Below are positions 46,066-54,447 of a DNA stretch of 64,000 nucleotides, in pieces; position 1 is the stretch's first letter, and the number at the start of each line of letters is the position of its first letter. The stretch is from Fibrobacter sp. (GTDB taxonomy: Bacteria; Fibrobacterota; Fibrobacteria; Fibrobacterales; Fibrobacteraceae): NCBI GenBank assembly GCA_024398955.1, contig JAKSIG010000001.1:62001-126000 (forward strand). The letters run 5' to 3'. The translations under genes were made by a program, and so were the position numbers. Below the pieces are notes generated by a model, which was not told the origin of the DNA, ran no database searches, and saw only the letters and a list, made by a program, of their open reading frames with translations.

Positions 46066-47961
46066 TTATTTGATGCGCTTGCCGCTGACGCTGAAGTGGC
46101 TCTTTATGCCGTTGCGGTCGGTGAGTTCGAGCTGCACCTTGTTGCCGCGGACGACCATGCGCTTGCCTTCCTGATTACGACGGCTTGCTTGCAGGTTGTT
46201 GTTGGCGAAAGGAATGGATGTCAGTTCGTAAGTTGCAGCAGGCTTGGTCGTGACGTCGTAAGTCTTGCCGGTTGTTGCGATTGCCTGAATGCTTCCGATC
46301 AGGTAGGCGAAGGGGGCGTTCCAGTTGATAGCAACTTCGTTGGTAGCATAGCTGCAGGAGTTATCGTAGTAGGATCTTGCCACTGCCTTGGCGTTGTTGT
46401 AAGACTTGGCACAGTCGGTTGCGCTTGCGTTAGGACCACCTGCAATCATGCCCGGAACCGGAGCTTCAATGCTGTCTGCCTGGCTGGGACGATGATGCGG
46501 ATTCATGGTGGGGTTTACACCGAAACCAGTCAGGTAGGACTTATCCAGCGGATTACGGCCGAGAATGTAGTCAACAATACTCTGTGCGGCGTTCAGATAC
46601 TTTTCTTCCTTGGTCAGGATGTAGGCGTGAATCAGAAGCATGCCCTTGTTGGCTGCAACACCGTTAGAACCCCAGTAGAAGTCGCCCTTGCTCAGTGCAA
46701 CGCCATAGCCGTTGGTGTCGAGGGATGCAATGTATTCATCGGCCATGGAGGTGATGATTGCTGAAGCGGAGTCAACCATTTCCTTTTCGAAGATGTCGGG
46801 GTTGGTGGCAATGGTGTAGATACCCAGCATGTAGCTGTTCTGCCAGCTCTGAAGGGCGGCCTTCTTTCTGCTGATGGGAAGCTTCTTTATTACTTCAAGG
46901 GCGCGTTCATCCTTGCTAAGACGGTACATTTCAATGTGGGTCCACATCTTGATGGTCCATTCTGCAGCGCCAGTGTAGGAACCAGTGCCGACATCGCCCG
47001 GCTGTTCATAAACGGAGTAGGGGTTTGCTACAGCCCAGTTATTTGCCTTCTGTGCAGCTTCGATGCACTGTGCTGCAAATTCAGGATAGTAGGGCTTGTA
47101 AATTTCAGAAGCCAGGGCCATGACTGCTGCAAAGTTCCAGGAAGCTTCAACGCCCTTGCCGATGGCAAAACGGGGTGCGGTAGCCTTGAAAGGCATAACG
47201 GTACCGGCAAACTGCTTGGTGGTCAGCTTATGGAAGACTCCGCCATCTTCATCCTGCATGGTGAGCATCCAGTCCAGATTCCACTTGATTTCGTCAAGAA
47301 TGTCGGGAACTTCGTTGCCGCTTTCGGGAATGTTCAGGTTCAGCTTGTCGAAGTATTCCTTGTTCTGTTGGTAAAGCTGCAGCAAGGTGTAGGTAGAAAT
47401 GCCGGAGTTGACGATGTACTTACCGTAGTCGCCTGCGTCGTACCAGCCCTTGGATCCATCAAAAGTCTTGCCGACTTCGGTAACGCCAGTAGAAGAATGG
47501 TAACGAACCGCTGTGTCGGGGTGTCCGGCTGCACGCTTGTAGATGCCGGCAAATTCCTCGGTCAGTTCAGTAGAGGCGCGCTGGAAGTAGAAGAACTTCA
47601 GGGATGCCTTTGCTGCATCTTCCAGTGCCTTGTCGCCAATGATAATGGGATGGCCGATCTTTTCGTCGCCAACATAGGCCTGGTAGGTACCTTCGGTTGC
47701 GAGTTTAGAAAAATCTACCAGAGAGGCTGCAGTATCGCCTGCGGGAACCCAGATTTCTGCCTTGGGAGCTGTAACAGTGAGGGCGACCTTTCCTTCGGAA
47801 TCCTTAAAAACAACGTCCTTGCCTTCGGCATCAACAACAGCCATTTGTTTTTGGCCCTTGGTCAGGAAGCCTACCTGATTCTGATAGGCGGTTGCTGCAA
47901 ACAGCGGTGCTGCTGCGATAGTTGCGCCTGCGATGATAGCAAGAGTGTTAGAAAGTTTCAT
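46066..47961 (-). CDS. Secreted GH9 endoglucanase with basic C-terminal tail
   Basis: A 631-residue cellulase. The signal peptide ends near APLFAATA. Residues about 25-110 form the Ig-like CelD_N domain, and the catalytic (alpha/alpha)6 barrel runs to about 580. GWYDAGDYGKY (Asp175 and Asp178 as nucleophile activators), NPHHRPS near 490 and the proton-donor Glu in YATNEVAINWNAP are intact. No cellulose-binding module is present. The last 55 residues are basic (ASRRNQEGKRMVVRG to GKRIK), of the basic-terminal-domain type described on Fibrobacter polysaccharidases. AAGGA is 7 nt before the ATG. It is a single gene. Confidence 0.95.
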   Translation of the reverse strand: MKLSNTLAIIAGATIAAAPLFAATAYQNQVGFLTKGQKQMAVVDAEGKDVVFKDSEGKVALTVTAPKAEIWVPAGDTAASLVDFSKLATEGTYQAYVGDEKIGHPIIIGDKALEDAAKASLKFFYFQRASTELTEEFAGIYKRAAGHPDTAVRYHSSTGVTEVGKTFDGSKGWYDAGDYGKYIVNSGISTYTLLQLYQQNKEYFDKLNLNIPESGNEVPDILDEIKWNLDWMLTMQDEDGGVFHKLTTKQFAGTVMPFKATAPRFAIGKGVEASWNFAAVMALASEIYKPYYPEFAAQCIEAAQKANNWAVANPYSVYEQPGDVGTGSYTGAAEWTIKMWTHIEMYRLSKDERALEVIKKLPISRKKAALQSWQNSYMLGIYTIATNPDIFEKEMVDSASAIITSMADEYIASLDTNGYGVALSKGDFYWGSNGVAANKGMLLIHAYILTKEEKYLNAAQSIVDYILGRNPLDKSYLTGFGVNPTMNPHHRPSQADSIEAPVPGMIAGGPNASATDCAKSYNNAKAVARSYYDNSCSYATNEVAINWNAPFAYLIGSIQAIATTGKTYDVTTKPAATYELTSIPFANNNLQASRRNQEGKRMVVRGNKVQLELTDRNGIKSHFSVSGKRIK

Positions 47962-48114
47962 AAACCATTCCTTTTTTGTTTGCCCTTAATTTAGATTGGA
48001 CAGAAAGAAAGGAGTATATGGCTGAATGCAAAAAGTGGTTTCTGCTGAAAACAAACTGCAGACTTGTAAATTAAAATGACAGCCTTGTTTACGGCGGTAA
48101 CCGCAAAAGCTTTT

Positions 48115-50262
48115 TTAATTTACGCCTTTTTTCTGGAAAAGAAATAAGGAACTGGGCTGAATGGGCTCATTCCATTTTCTAACGGTAATAAAATCACGAT
48201 TCAGCAAGTCTTCGTTATAGGAACCGTGCATCCCAAAGAAACCGGAATTGCGGTAAATTCTGCATTGTTCCTGGGGAACGAAGGTCTTTTTGTTATAGCG
48301 GTTTCTAAAAATAAAACTGTTTTTTAATTCCCCCTCTCCTTGGCAGTTCCACCAGATGTTGTGCTGCGCGCAAGAGGGGTGCATATGATTGGATCCGCCG
48401 GAGTGAATGAGCGCAAATCCATCGACCAGTTCGAATAAGTTATGTGAAGGCGGACTCATGGGACCTTCCGAGAATCCGTGAAAATCAAAATCGACGGGCT
48501 TGAATACCGGGTTTACATACTGCACCTTGCGGAATACGTTTCCGTAGGCGTTTCCTTCTCCACCCATCATGTCGGCAAAGTGATTTTTAAAAATTACGTT
48601 CTGGAATAAGTTGTCGCAGGCATGTTCGTAAATCTTTATTCCCTGGTGCCCGTCATAACCGCAGAAGGTTATATGCTGGGTCGTAACATTACGACTGTCC
48701 ATGACGTATAGCGGGTTGGTAAAATTCCTGAAAGTCACGTTTTCGATAAGACCATTTGAAACGCGCTTCATGTTGATGCCGTTCCAGCCGTAATCCATTT
48801 CTTGAGTCTGCGCAACGGTGTAATACCTGCGGTAGCCGTGGTGGCGGAAAAGGCCATTCCAGCAGCTGTTCAGCTTTAGGTTTCTGATGCAGATGTTTTC
48901 TAGCATGGGCACGTTGTAAATGGAGGGCTCGAAACGCAAATTGCAGTTTCGCCACAGCGGTTGTACAAGCTCTATAGAATGTTCATCGACAATGCGCTTG
49001 ACTTCTACCAGCCATTGGTAAGAAGGGGCCCTTTCAGGGCCGGCGCGCAATGCCGTTTTCCATTCGGGGCGAAATTCGTCGATGCCCAGGATGTCTTTCA
49101 GCAAGTCGCCTTCGTCGGTGGAATTATACAGTCCCAGCATAATGAACTTGCCGACTTTAGTGCTGTCCTCTACCTTCAGGAATGTGTCGCCTTTTTGGGC
49201 GGTGGCTGTAACTCTTGTTGCAAAATCCGGCGTCAGGATATTGCCGTCGCTGCCGGGGTCTGAAAGAGACGAACTCTGGGTAAACGTTTCCTTTCGGTTC
49301 TTGAATTGCAGCCCGAAGAAGATGTTGCTCTGTTGCAGTTTTTCGCCGGTGGTAATCATGAAGGGCGATAGCCATGGGTTACGTTTCCCTTGGGCTAGGT
49401 TGCAGGTAAGAATGATTTCTGCCTGCGGTCTTCCTCGGTGGTCAAGCGCCCCTTCGAGGGCTACATTGCAATAATTCATTTGCAGGTGCCGGACTCTGTA
49501 CTTGCCCTTGGCAAGAGTCAGCGTGCCGCCTCCTTCACTGCCTATCTTGTCTAGCGCAGCCTGGAGTTGTGCAGTGCAGTCTTTACCGCTGTTAGCCTCA
49601 ATTCCGAGATCGCTACTGCAAAAGTGGGGGAGCCTTGCGAAAATTTCGTTAATGTCTCTGCAAATGCCCGCATGCTTAAAGTTCGGAATGTCGTTTGACA
49701 GTAGACCAAGTTGTGCAATGTCGCATTCGGTAAGTTCTTCTTCGAAAGACTTGTCAATTTTTTCGTAGGAACGGTTCATTAGGTAGTTGGCAACAAAAAA
49801 TTCCTTGCCATTGACAACGCCGAACTTGCAATTCCGCATGTAGATGCCCATAATCAAGAAGGGCGTTGCCGAAACAAAAATGAATTCAAAGTTGTACCTT
49901 AGGCAAGTCAACTGTAAGGCTGCGAGACCATAAATGCCGCATATCCTCAGGAGATAGTTCAGGATTCTTCTGGAACTGTTGAACTTGGCGAATATCCATT
50001 CCAGAATCCAGCTATAAAAGTAACTGAATACAGAACAGATTAGAAATCCCCAGGGTCCATTTTCACAGCAGCAAATGTCAAAGTATATGGTGGCAACGCC
50101 AAGGATCGCAGCTACGTAGGTAACTAGCTGGGGAATGCGAATGCGGTAGTTGTAAATACCTGCAAGAAGCTCGAAATCCCTGAGGTAAATTTGAACGCCG
50201 ATAAATGCAAAAAGGGCGGGGGCGGCAAGATAAATGCAGAATATGACAATGTCCTGAATCAT
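48115..50262 (-). CDS. Multi-pass membrane protein fused to a right-handed beta-helix domain
   Basis: A 715-residue protein without a classical signal peptide. Residues 1-150 contain about five hydrophobic helices (for example IVIFCIYLAAPALFAFIG, LVTYVAAILGVATIYF). Residues about 215-690 look like a pectate-lyase/polygalacturonase-type parallel beta-helix: DCTAQLQAALDKIGSEGGG, TLTLAKGKYRV, then repeated turns such as GLIENVTFRNFTNPLYV and NLFQNVIFKNHF. The domain resembles DUF4955-type proteins. Catalytic residues cannot be named. It starts 1 nt after the GT2 upstream, so it probably works on the glycan made with that enzyme (inference). Confidence 0.72.
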   Translation of the reverse strand: MIQDIVIFCIYLAAPALFAFIGVQIYLRDFELLAGIYNYRIRIPQLVTYVAAILGVATIYFDICCCENGPWGFLICSVFSYFYSWILEWIFAKFNSSRRILNYLLRICGIYGLAALQLTCLRYNFEFIFVSATPFLIMGIYMRNCKFGVVNGKEFFVANYLMNRSYEKIDKSFEEELTECDIAQLGLLSNDIPNFKHAGICRDINEIFARLPHFCSSDLGIEANSGKDCTAQLQAALDKIGSEGGGTLTLAKGKYRVRHLQMNYCNVALEGALDHRGRPQAEIILTCNLAQGKRNPWLSPFMITTGEKLQQSNIFFGLQFKNRKETFTQSSSLSDPGSDGNILTPDFATRVTATAQKGDTFLKVEDSTKVGKFIMLGLYNSTDEGDLLKDILGIDEFRPEWKTALRAGPERAPSYQWLVEVKRIVDEHSIELVQPLWRNCNLRFEPSIYNVPMLENICIRNLKLNSCWNGLFRHHGYRRYYTVAQTQEMDYGWNGINMKRVSNGLIENVTFRNFTNPLYVMDSRNVTTQHITFCGYDGHQGIKIYEHACDNLFQNVIFKNHFADMMGGEGNAYGNVFRKVQYVNPVFKPVDFDFHGFSEGPMSPPSHNLFELVDGFALIHSGGSNHMHPSCAQHNIWWNCQGEGELKNSFIFRNRYNKKTFVPQEQCRIYRNSGFFGMHGSYNEDLLNRDFITVRKWNEPIQPSSLFLFQKKGVN

Positions 50263-50263
50263 G

Positions 50264-51280
50264 CTAGAACCCCTTGCCTCTTGACTTTAACCATCGCGGA
50301 GAAACCAGGAACATCAACCTATGGATCTTCATCATGAAGGTTGCCTTGTAGAAGAAGTTTTTACGCACCAGTGCCTTCATTTCGCTGCTACGTTTTTTCA
50401 GTTCTTCTTCAGTTCCGCAGAATTCCTCGAAGTTCATGTAGTTGAACATCTTGCGATAAAGCCAGAACTGGACCATCTGCAGTGCTTTCTGGTTACGTCT
50501 AGAAATGACCGTAAATTCGGGAGTCGTTTTTTCGGCCTTGCTTTCTTTAATGCGCTCTAGCAGCCTGCTATGCAAATCAATGATCTTTAATAGGCTGCTG
50601 ATTCGCTTTTGCCTATTGGTAGCACTGCTGGTAAGGCTGCCGCTTTTTCGCCACAGGTAGTTATAGTGGAATAATGGGACCGTTGCGATTCTTTTCGCCA
50701 GAACGAGCATCCTAGGGGCGAATTCCATATCCTCGTGGATAATGCCGGGAATAAAACTCAGTTCCTGTTCTTCCATGAACTGCCTGCGAATCAGGTACAG
50801 CTGCATGGGGGTATAGTCAACCTTGCGTTCCATCAGTTCCAGAAAGTCGGTATTGCAAATTTCGGAATTGCTTAAGAGAGCCCGTTCCAGTACCACGTTT
50901 CCGCTTTCTTCGTCGTGTTCCCTGATACGGAACAGCAAAACGTCGTCGTCCCGTTCCTGCAATAGAGACTGGCACTTTCCCAAAAATCCGTCTTCAATCC
51001 AGTCGTCGCTGTCTACAAACCACACGTAGTCGCCGGTGGCTGCAGAAAGCCCTGTATTGCGGGCGGCGCTCAGTCCCTGGTTTTCCTGCTGCAAAATCCT
51101 GATGCATCTGTGGCAAGATGCGAATTCTTCCACGATCTTCATGGAACCGTCGGGAGTCCCGTCGTTTACGATGATGACTTCGACCTGATTCTGGTCAAAT
51201 TCCTGCTGAAAAACACTATCCAGCGTTTTCCGGATATATTTCTCTACGTTGTAGACAGGAATGATAATAGACAGAAGCAT
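50264..51280 (-). CDS. Family 2 glycosyltransferase
   Basis: A 338-residue GT-A enzyme of the EpsJ-like type: LLSIIIPVYNVEKYI, VIIVNDGTPDGS, GLSAARNTGLSAATGDY and the metal motif WFVDSDDWIEDG. The C-terminal third is basic with a hydrophobic stretch (MMKIHRLMFLVSPRW), suggesting membrane association. It is co-transcribed with the membrane/beta-helix gene 1 nt downstream. Specificity is unknown. It is far from the main polysaccharide island and unlike the two GT2 enzymes there apart from the shared catalytic core. Confidence 0.88.
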   Translation of the reverse strand: MLLSIIIPVYNVEKYIRKTLDSVFQQEFDQNQVEVIIVNDGTPDGSMKIVEEFASCHRCIRILQQENQGLSAARNTGLSAATGDYVWFVDSDDWIEDGFLGKCQSLLQERDDDVLLFRIREHDEESGNVVLERALLSNSEICNTDFLELMERKVDYTPMQLYLIRRQFMEEQELSFIPGIIHEDMEFAPRMLVLAKRIATVPLFHYNYLWRKSGSLTSSATNRQKRISSLLKIIDLHSRLLERIKESKAEKTTPEFTVISRRNQKALQMVQFWLYRKMFNYMNFEEFCGTEEELKKRSSEMKALVRKNFFYKATFMMKIHRLMFLVSPRWLKSRGKGF

Positions 51281-51360
51281 TTCTCAAAATATAACTTAAT
51301 GGAAAGTAGTTGTTCCTTTGCTGGTTGACGTTCTGTCTTATCTGTTTTAGATTATTACCT

Positions 51361-51684
51361 ATGGATCATTATATTCACGAAATTGCAGTTTTTTTACGCC
51401 ATCATATGGATTCCGTCTCTGTGGGCCTTGTAGCCTCTTTACTGATCACGTATGGGGCATCCATCAATAATTTCTTCAAGAAGGTAACGAAGGGTATTCC
51501 CTTTATAGGGCGCTTTGTCCTTTTTATCTTGTTGTATTCCGTAGGCTATGTGTTCCTTAGTTCGCAGGTGGTCCGCCTGCTAAGTCATTTACTATATGGA
51601 CTAGGCGACCTGGTGCTATTTGGTGTTGTTCTTGGCGCCTTCATCGTTCTTGCCATCATCGCCTACAAAGGTAAAGACGTTTAA
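51361..51684 (+). CDS. DUF3392-like small membrane protein
   Basis: A 107-residue protein with about three hydrophobic helices (VGLVASLLITYGASIN, FIGRFVLFILLYSVGYVFL, VLFGVVLGAFIVLAIIAY). The early motif LVASLLITYGASINNFFKK and spacing match DUF3392, a family of unknown function. The frame is open 17 codons upstream, but the internal ATG begins the conserved part. A 56-residue protein and an NhaC antiporter follow on the same strand, 17 nt and 1 nt apart, so the three probably form an operon. Confidence 0.7.
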   Translation: MDHYIHEIAVFLRHHMDSVSVGLVASLLITYGASINNFFKKVTKGIPFIGRFVLFILLYSVGYVFLSSQVVRLLSHLLYGLGDLVLFGVVLGAFIVLAIIAYKGKDV

Positions 51685-51701
51685 TATCTTAGGGGTGTAA
51701 T

Positions 51702-51872
51702 ATGTCCGAAAAAGAGATGAATAATGTTCGTGCCGTAATGGCTCTCTCTGACCTAAAAGTCTATGCAAATTCCCGTGCGCTGGATGCCATTGACTACGCC
51801 ATTGCCGTCCTGGAAAAGCTGGAAGAAGCAGGAATCAAGCAGCCTCTTGTAAGTCTTGAAAGGGAGAAATAG
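51702..51872 (+). CDS. 56-residue hypothetical protein
   Basis: A short reading frame, MSEKEMNNVRAVMALSDLKV to LVSLEREK, with AGGGG at a suitable distance before the ATG. Predicted as two amphipathic helices with no membrane segment or signal. It fills the gap between the DUF3392 gene and nhaC, and the ribosome site of nhaC (AGGGAG) lies inside its last codons, which argues for translational coupling. Function is unknown. Confidence 0.65.
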   Translation: MSEKEMNNVRAVMALSDLKVYANSRALDAIDYAIAVLEKLEEAGIKQPLVSLEREK

Positions 51873-51873
51873 A

Positions 51874-53373
51874 ATGGAAAACTGGATTTTTGCAACAGGC
51901 TCTTTTTGGTCGCTTGTTCCGCCCATTGTGGCTATTGCCTTGGCTCTTGTTACCAAGGAAGTTTATTCTTCCCTTTTTGCCGGGGTTGTCATCGGGGCCT
52001 TCTTTATTTGCCAAGGTGATTTCTCTGTTTTTCTCGGGGCTATTTTTAAGAATGGTCTTGTCGCCAAGGTTTCCGACCCCTGGAACGTAGGCATTTTGCT
52101 GTTCCTTGTGGTACTTGGCACTATGGTCGCCCTTATGAACCGCGTAGGCGGTTCTGCTGCCTTTGGTGAATGGGCCAAGAAACGTATCAAGACCAAGGTT
52201 GGAGCCCAGCTGGCAACCATTTGCCTTGGTGTGCTTATCTTTATTGACGACTACTTCAACTGCCTTACGGTGGGTAGTGTCATGCGCCCTATTACTGACA
52301 AGTACAATGTTAGCCACGAAAAGCTCTCGTACCTGATAGACTCTACTGCGGCCCCAATCTGCATTATTGCTCCCATCAGTTCCTGGGCTGCTGCGGTTTC
52401 GGGATTCGTCGAAGGCGAAGATGGCCTTGGCCTTTTTATTAAGGCTATTCCCTACAATTTTTATGCCCTGTTTACCCTGTTGGCAATCGTTCTTGTTGTT
52501 GTCTGGAAGATTGATTTTGGCCCCATGAAAAAGTACGAAAGTGCCAAGGAAATTATTCAGGCCAAGATGGATGAAAATCACATTCCCGAAGGAAAGGGAA
52601 AGGTGATAGACCTGGTGCTTCCCATTATCTTCTTAATCATTTTCTGCACCATTGGGATGATCTACACGGGCGGTTTCTTCGCTAGTGGTAAAGAGGCTAA
52701 GGGTTTTGTAGATGCCTTTGCTGCAAGTGATGCGTCTATCGGTCTGGTTCTGGGCTCCTTTGCCGCGTTGCTGAGTACGGTTGTCCTGTACATTTCCCGT
52801 GGGGTCCTGCGCTTCGGAAAGTGCATGGAATGTTTGCCCGCCGGCTTTAAGGCCATGGTTCCGGCCATTCTGATTCTTGCTCTGGCCTGGACTTTGAAGG
52901 GGGTTACGGACACTCTTGGTGCAAAGGAATTCGTGGCTGGCGTTGTCAGTGGTGGGGCTTCGGGTTTCATGAACCTTATGCCTGCCATCATCTTTGTGAT
53001 TGCCGCCTTCCTGGCCTTCGCCACAGGAACTTCCTGGGGCACCTTTGGCATCTTGATTCCCATTGTTGTTGCCGCCTTTAGCGGAATCGACTACAACCTG
53101 ATGATCATTTCCATTTCTGCCTGCATGGCTGGGGCCGTTTGTGGAGATCATTGCTCTCCCATTTCGGATACGACCATCATGGCAAGTGCCGGAGCCCAGT
53201 GTGAACATGTAAACCACGTGAACACCCAGTTGCCCTATGTCCTTTACGTGGCTTCCATTTCCTTTGTAACTTACGTCATTGCCGGCTTTTCTCGCAGCGC
53301 AATACTGTCTTTGCTGGTCGGGGCTGCACTGATTGTAGGAGGTTTTTTCTTTATCAAGAAGAAGTTGGTCTAG
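51874..53373 (+). CDS. NhaC-family Na+/H+ antiporter
   Basis: A 499-residue inner-membrane antiporter with about 12 helices. Family features are SLVPPIVAIALALVTKEV, the IFIDDYFNCLTVGSVMRP region with paired Asp, DSTAAPICIIAPISSWAA and the C-terminal CGDHCSPISDTTIMASAGA. It exports Na+ in exchange for protons or, in some relatives, exchanges malate or other organic acids. AGGGAG lies 7 nt before the chosen ATG, so the six upstream in-frame codons are excluded. It is last in the operon, followed by a strong terminator. Confidence 0.92.
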   Translation: MENWIFATGSFWSLVPPIVAIALALVTKEVYSSLFAGVVIGAFFICQGDFSVFLGAIFKNGLVAKVSDPWNVGILLFLVVLGTMVALMNRVGGSAAFGEWAKKRIKTKVGAQLATICLGVLIFIDDYFNCLTVGSVMRPITDKYNVSHEKLSYLIDSTAAPICIIAPISSWAAAVSGFVEGEDGLGLFIKAIPYNFYALFTLLAIVLVVVWKIDFGPMKKYESAKEIIQAKMDENHIPEGKGKVIDLVLPIIFLIIFCTIGMIYTGGFFASGKEAKGFVDAFAASDASIGLVLGSFAALLSTVVLYISRGVLRFGKCMECLPAGFKAMVPAILILALAWTLKGVTDTLGAKEFVAGVVSGGASGFMNLMPAIIFVIAAFLAFATGTSWGTFGILIPIVVAAFSGIDYNLMIISISACMAGAVCGDHCSPISDTTIMASAGAQCEHVNHVNTQLPYVLYVASISFVTYVIAGFSRSAILSLLVGAALIVGGFFFIKKKLV

Positions 53374-53399
53374 AACTAAAAAAGCCCATTTCTGTTTAA

Positions 53400-53435
53400 A
53401 AAAGGCGCCTTATACTCAAAAGGCGTCTTTTTTTT
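53400..53435 (+). terminator. Strong terminator of the nhaC operon
   Basis: A 12-bp stem (53400-53411 with 53420-53431, one G-T pair) and a run of eight T's. Confidence 0.93.
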
Positions 53436-53461
53436 GTAAAAAATGATATCGTCTAATTATG

Positions 53462-53510
53462 TTGATAATCTTCACACTTTGACTCCTAGTTTGTGATTAT
53501 CTTCTTACAA
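53462..53510 (+). promoter_or_regulatory. Imperfect direct repeat upstream of the 27-residue ORF
   Basis: TTGATAATCTTCACAC (from 53462) and GTGATTATCTTCTTAC (from about 53495) are 33-34 bp apart. This may be a paired operator or only AT-rich chance. The 140 bp before the small ORF hold no other gene. Confidence 0.3.
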
Positions 53511-53540
53511 TTGTGGTTTTGGCGCCTTTTGCTTTGTATT

Positions 53541-53567
53541 TTCCTCTGCGAATGAAAAATAGAGGAA
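53541..53567 (+). promoter_or_regulatory. Hairpin that would hide the ribosome site of the 27-residue ORF
   Basis: TTCCTCT (53541-53547) is perfectly complementary to AGAGGAA (53561-53567), the Shine-Dalgarno of the ATG at 53574, with a 13-nt loop. This could control translation. Confidence 0.5.
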
Positions 53568-53573
53568 TCTCTT

Positions 53574-53657
53574 ATGAAAACACATGAAATTTTCATCGTA
53601 AAGCAAATAGTTGTTCTTACCGTAATTGCAGCCGTTCTTGGCTACGTTTACGGTTAA
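53574..53657 (+). CDS. 27-residue single-helix membrane peptide
   Basis: The reading frame MKTHEIFIVKQIVVLTVIAA then VLGYVYG is one transmembrane helix with a short charged N-terminus. AGAGGAA stands 6 nt before the ATG, and a strong terminator follows 25 nt after the stop. The unit lies between two terminators, so this peptide is the only product the transcript could encode, unless it is a non-coding RNA. Similar tiny subunits stabilise larger membrane complexes, but no partner is visible here. Confidence 0.6.
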   Translation: MKTHEIFIVKQIVVLTVIAAVLGYVYG

Positions 53658-53681
53658 AACTTGAAACACTGAGAGAGAAGG

Positions 53682-53714
53682 GCCGACGCGGGTTATTCTG
53701 CGTCGGCTTTTTTT
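53682..53714 (+). terminator. Terminator of the small-peptide gene
   Basis: GCCGACGC (53682-53689) pairs with GCGTCGGC (53700-53707), followed by seven T's. Confidence 0.92.
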
Positions 53715-53751
53715 ATTTTGAAAAACGGGCTGGAATTGCTAATTTTTTGAT

Positions 53752-54351
53752 ATGGATGAATTTGAAGAACAGTTTACGGCAGTGTTTGGGACCGCGTCCT
53801 TAAAGGGTTCGCGGGTTACGCTGGTCGGTCTTCGGGAATTCAGCGATCCTAAGGCTCAAGCCCTGTTCCGAAAGATTGAACAATGCCGCCCCTTCCTAGA
53901 GGAACATCTTTCCTGGGTGGCAAAGACTTCCCCTGCAGATCTAAAAAAACGGAGTCGCTCCTGGGTGCTGGCGGAACAGCTTTGCCAGGGCGGATGCTGG
54001 CAGATTCACGCAGGCGATGTCAACGATGGACATGAACTGGACAATTTAGCGGGCTTTGTCATGATCGAAGTGAATCTGCAAAATCACTCTGCCGCCGTAA
54101 GCTACTGGCTTCTTCAGGAATATACGGGCATAGGCCTTATGACGGAGTCCGTAAACCTTGTGAGCCGGTTCTGCTTTGAAGTCCTGAAACTAAATAGGCT
54201 GGAACTTTTCGCTTCGTCTGTAAACAAGAAAAGCCAGAACGTTGCAGTGCGCTGTGGATTCCTTCAAGAGGGAATTTGTCGCGATTTTGAACTAAAAAAC
54301 GGGATTTTTGTGGATCATGTCCGTTTTTCTAGACTGTCTAGGGATTCCTGA
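53752..54351 (+). CDS. GNAT acetyltransferase (RimJ/RimL-like)
   Basis: A 199-residue cytoplasmic N-acetyltransferase using acetyl-CoA. The fold signs are VTLVGLREF at strand 1, GFVMIEVNLQNHSAAVSYWL, the CoA-loop region YTGIGLMTESVNLVSRFCF and RLELFASSVNKKSQNVAVRCG / FLQEG at the C-terminus, all as in RimL-type ribosomal-protein acetyltransferases. In RimL relatives the pyrophosphate loop reads Q/RxxGxG/A; here GIGLM. The acceptor is not known. It is a single gene between the small-peptide unit and the TIGR02147 gene. Confidence 0.87.
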   Translation: MDEFEEQFTAVFGTASLKGSRVTLVGLREFSDPKAQALFRKIEQCRPFLEEHLSWVAKTSPADLKKRSRSWVLAEQLCQGGCWQIHAGDVNDGHELDNLAGFVMIEVNLQNHSAAVSYWLLQEYTGIGLMTESVNLVSRFCFEVLKLNRLELFASSVNKKSQNVAVRCGFLQEGICRDFELKNGIFVDHVRFSRLSRDS

Positions 54352-54447
54352 AATCCTGAATTGACCCCCAATTGCTGGTTTCTTTAGTATACAGGAAAGA
54401 TTGTTTTTTTTTACAATTAAGGGACGAACGCAGCTATCTTTTTTAAC

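Noticed and set aside
46936..47994. 352-codon plus-strand frame opposite the GH9 gene
   Set aside because: Cysteine- and glycine-rich translation with no motif; the GH9 motifs on the other strand are decisive.
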